6,233 nt of DNA from Thermoplasmata archaeon (GTDB lineage: Archaea; Thermoplasmatota; Thermoplasmata; Lutacidiplasmatales; UBA184). Location: positions 1 to 6,233 of the forward strand of contig JASHVA010000207.1 of NCBI GenBank assembly GCA_030039715.1. Reading direction: 5' to 3'. Positions 4,213 through 6,233 of the stretch are shown here, piece after piece. Position numbers and translations under genes: made by a program. The notes under the pieces were generated by a model. That model did no database searches. It was given only the letters and a program-made list of their open reading frames with translations, and was not told where the DNA came from. Positions within the stretch are counted from its first letter, which is position 1; the number at the start of each line of letters is the position of its first letter.

Positions 4213-6233
4213 GTGAATCGCACGGGTCCCGCCGGCACCGGTTGGGCCCTGATTTTGGCGATTCTCACGGTCGTCGGTTCGGCCGCCGTGGCGCTCACGC
4301 CTGCGGTGTCGGCCGTACCGAGTTCGGCGCCGGGACTGGATACGTTCGCGTCGACGTCGGACTCGGCTCACCCCGCGACGGGCTCGATCCCAGCCGTCAC
4401 CGAGACGCTCTCGCTGTTCAACGACACCGCACGTTCGGGATACCTCCCGTACAACGGGACGTACGTTCCGTTCTCGGTCGCGTACGACTCGGCCAACGGG
4501 ACCGCTTGGGTCGCCGGGGGGAACCAGGGAGTCGGGACCACCGGAGTCGATGTCGTCGATCCGGCAACCCAGCTCGGCGTCCGAATCATCCAGACGTACT
4601 TCCAGACCTCCGTCGCCTACGACAACGTCTCGAACACGATGTGGGTCGCCAACGACGCGGCGACGTCGACCGTCTCCGTCTACGGCGCGTCGAACTACTC
4701 CCTTTTGCGGAACATCACCGTCGGCGCGGACGCCTCCGCCCTCGTGTATGACTGGGAAACGAACTCCGTCTACGTCACGAACGCGGGCAGTGTGACCGTC
4801 ATCGGGGCGACCAACTTCACCTCGTACGCCACGGCGTCCGCGGGCGATGGAGAGTCGTCTATCGTCTTCGACAATGTCACGGGCACCCTGTACGTCGGGG
4901 ACCGGAGTTCACCCGAGATCTCGTACTTTTCCCAGTCGGATACCGCCGTGGTCGACACGATCTCGCTGATCCAATCCGAGGAGTACCCTGACACCCTCCT
5001 CTACGACTACGAAAACGGGGTCCTGTACGCGGCGGGGTTGAGCCCCGGTGTCGGCATCATCGACACGAGTACGGAGACAGACGTCGGTACGATCCATCTG
5101 CCGTCGGGCGAGGCGTTCCCGCCCGACGGCCTGGCCTTGAACCCCGCCAACGACTCCCTGTTCGTCGCCGACGAGCCCTCGAACGACGTGGTGGAGTACG
5201 CGCCGGCTCCCGTGGTGTCGACCTCGACCTACCAGGGAGTGACCTTCCTGGGCAACGATGCGGATCCCTACGGCCTCACCTTCGACACGGCCTTGTCCGA
5301 TGTTCTGGCCGTGGACAACAACGGGGCGTACGAAGCCGAAACCAACCTCTCCGAGATTTCTTCGGCGACCAACGCCGTCGTCGGGTCCGTCAGCCTCGCA
5401 CCGCTGCCGGTCGGGCTGGCGTACAGTGCCAGCAACTCGGCGATCTACGTCTACGACGGCCAGTCCGGCACCCTGGACGTGATTTCTGCGGTCACCCTCA
5501 GCGTGGAGCGGTCGGTCTTCGTCGGTTTCAGTGGGATGGAAACCGACGCGATTTCGTTCACGGCGCTGTCGGGGAGCGTGGCGTACGACTCGGTCAACGA
5601 CACGGTCTACGTCGACTTTTACCGCTACTTCGGCGGTGCGGGAGGGGTCGCCGTGGTCAACGCCTCGACCTATTCTGTGAGCTATCTGCCCTCGGCCGAC
5701 TTCTTCGTCCCGTCCGGGATCGCCTACGACTCCATCGACGGCAAAGTGTTCGTCGCGGATTACGGGAACAACTCGGTGGGCGTCCTCTCGGCGGGCGCTG
5801 ACGTCCCTACGAACATCTCGGTTGGGACCAGTCCGACCGGCGTGATGTTCGATTCCCTCAACGACGAGGTCTACGTGACGAACTTCGGCAACGACTCCGT
5901 GACCGTGATCGACGCGGCGACCGACGCGGTCGTGAAGTGGATCAACGTCGGCGACTCGCCCCAGGGGATCACGCTCGACCCGGCGAATCACTTCGCGTAC
6001 GTCGCCGACTCCGGTGATCACGAGCTCTCGGTGATCAACACCACCACGAATGCCCTGGCTCTCGGGCCCACGATCGCTCTCTCCCTGATTGGAGAACCTC
6101 ACGAGCTCGCGTACGACCCCGTCAACGAGACGCTGATCGTCTCCGTGCCGAATCCGTCGGTCGGTCTGCCCGGGACGGAGCTGGAGTTCGTCAATACGAC
6201 CAACGAGTCGCTCTTCGGCGAGCTTGCCTTCGG
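4213..6233 (+). CDS. secreted YVTN-type beta-propeller surface protein, N-terminal 673 residues (3' end beyond the right edge)
   Basis: The frame is open from GTG 4213 to the window edge; an in-frame TAA at 4183 bounds it upstream. The N-terminus is a signal peptide: Asn-Arg, a hydrophobic core at about residues 11-28, and a likely cut after AVSA (31-34). A Ser/Thr/Pro-rich stretch follows. From residue 89 to about 645 there are 13 recognisable blade motifs of the form VAYDSxNxTxYVxN. The most YVTN-like are in the last third, such as VMFDSLNDEVYVTNFGND and VTVIDAATDAVV. Thirteen visible blades could make one full seven-bladed propeller plus most of another. There are about 19 N-x-S/T sequons in the mature part, which suggests heavy N-glycosylation at the cell surface. 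Related proteins occur in archaeal S-layers and in bacterial YncE-like proteins. The likely role is structural, adhesive or binding; no enzyme active site is seen. The anchor, if any, would be in the missing C-terminus. Confidence 0.88.
   Translation, partial: MNRTGPAGTGWALILAILTVVGSAAVALTPAVSAVPSSAPGLDTFASTSDSAHPATGSIPAVTETLSLFNDTARSGYLPYNGTYVPFSVAYDSANGTAWVAGGNQGVGTTGVDVVDPATQLGVRIIQTYFQTSVAYDNVSNTMWVANDAATSTVSVYGASNYSLLRNITVGADASALVYDWETNSVYVTNAGSVTVIGATNFTSYATASAGDGESSIVFDNVTGTLYVGDRSSPEISYFSQSDTAVVDTISLIQSEEYPDTLLYDYENGVLYAAGLSPGVGIIDTSTETDVGTIHLPSGEAFPPDGLALNPANDSLFVADEPSNDVVEYAPAPVVSTSTYQGVTFLGNDADPYGLTFDTALSDVLAVDNNGAYEAETNLSEISSATNAVVGSVSLAPLPVGLAYSASNSAIYVYDGQSGTLDVISAVTLSVERSVFVGFSGMETDAISFTALSGSVAYDSVNDTVYVDFYRYFGGAGGVAVVNASTYSVSYLPSADFFVPSGIAYDSIDGKVFVADYGNNSVGVLSAGADVPTNISVGTSPTGVMFDSLNDEVYVTNFGNDSVTVIDAATDAVVKWINVGDSPQGITLDPANHFAYVADSGDHELSVINTTTNALALGPTIALSLIGEPHELAYDPVNETLIVSVPNPSVGLPGTELEFVNTTNESLFGELAF
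4477..6150 (+). repeat. 13 degenerate beta-propeller blade repeats
   Basis: The blade core recurs as VAYDSANGTAWV, VAYDNVSNTMWV, LVYDWETNSVYV, IVFDNVTGTLYV, LLYDYENGVLYA, LALNPANDSLFV, LTFDTALSDVLA, LAYSASNSAIYV, VAYDSVNDTVYV, IAYDSIDGKVFV, VMFDSLNDEVYV, ITLDPANHFAYV and LAYDPVNETLIV. At DNA level only short stretches such as GCGTACGACTCGG are shared. The repeats are therefore old and diverged rather than a recent expansion. Spacing is about 40-50 residues per blade. Confidence 0.8.

Noticed and set aside
4002..4751. A plus-strand open frame running from the NmrA-like gene into the surface-protein gene
   Set aside because: It crosses a divergent promoter region and overlaps two supported genes in other frames, and its product has no domain features.
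4909..6102. A 397-codon open frame on the minus strand opposite the surface-protein gene
   Set aside because: Its product is a monotonous Arg/Val/Asp/Gly/His-rich string without domain features. It mirrors the repeated propeller codons of the plus-strand gene in GC-rich DNA, and the sense frame has a signal peptide and clear blades.

Overview
The window is GC-rich and densely coded. It holds five genes: (-) alpha/beta hydrolase (cut by the left edge), (-) class III adenylate cyclase with TolB-like and TPR regions, (+) small NTF2/SnoaL-like protein, (-) NmrA-like NAD(P)-binding protein, and (+) a large secreted beta-propeller protein (cut by the right edge). I see no tRNA, rRNA, CRISPR array, insertion sequence or other mobile element.

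The most likely host is a GC-rich archaeon. Thermoplasmatota is a guess from the style of the surface protein, not a proof. Four transcription units each begin with an isolated AT-rich hexamer or octamer about 22-32 nt upstream of the start codon. This is where an archaeal TATA box would sit if transcription began at, or within a few bases of, the start codon. None of the four has a properly spaced Shine-Dalgarno motif, and three of the four start with GTG. The propeller protein is a YVTN-type surface protein crowded with N-glycosylation sequons, which also suits an archaeon. The cyclase has a domain order best known from bacteria, so it may have been acquired by horizontal transfer. The alternative, a GC-rich bacterium, is not excluded.

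Layout: the left 2.5 kb is an apparent two-gene minus-strand operon, cyclase then hydrolase. Only 9 nt lie between the cyclase stop and the hydrolase ATG, and the two are in the same frame. A 221-bp divergent spacer separates it from the NTF2-like gene. That gene converges on the NmrA-like gene across a 41-bp spacer containing two hairpins. A second divergent spacer of 166 bp separates the NmrA-like gene from the surface-protein gene.

Both divergent spacers carry a 16-bp palindrome centred 53.5-54.5 bp before the GTG of the plus-strand gene and 24-26 bp before its TATA-like element. This matched placement is the most interesting unexplained signal here and suggests that the two plus-strand genes are controlled through upstream operators. 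The cyclase would make cAMP and could be tuned by its TPR partner-binding region. No cAMP receptor or other effector is visible in the window, so the signalling output is unknown.
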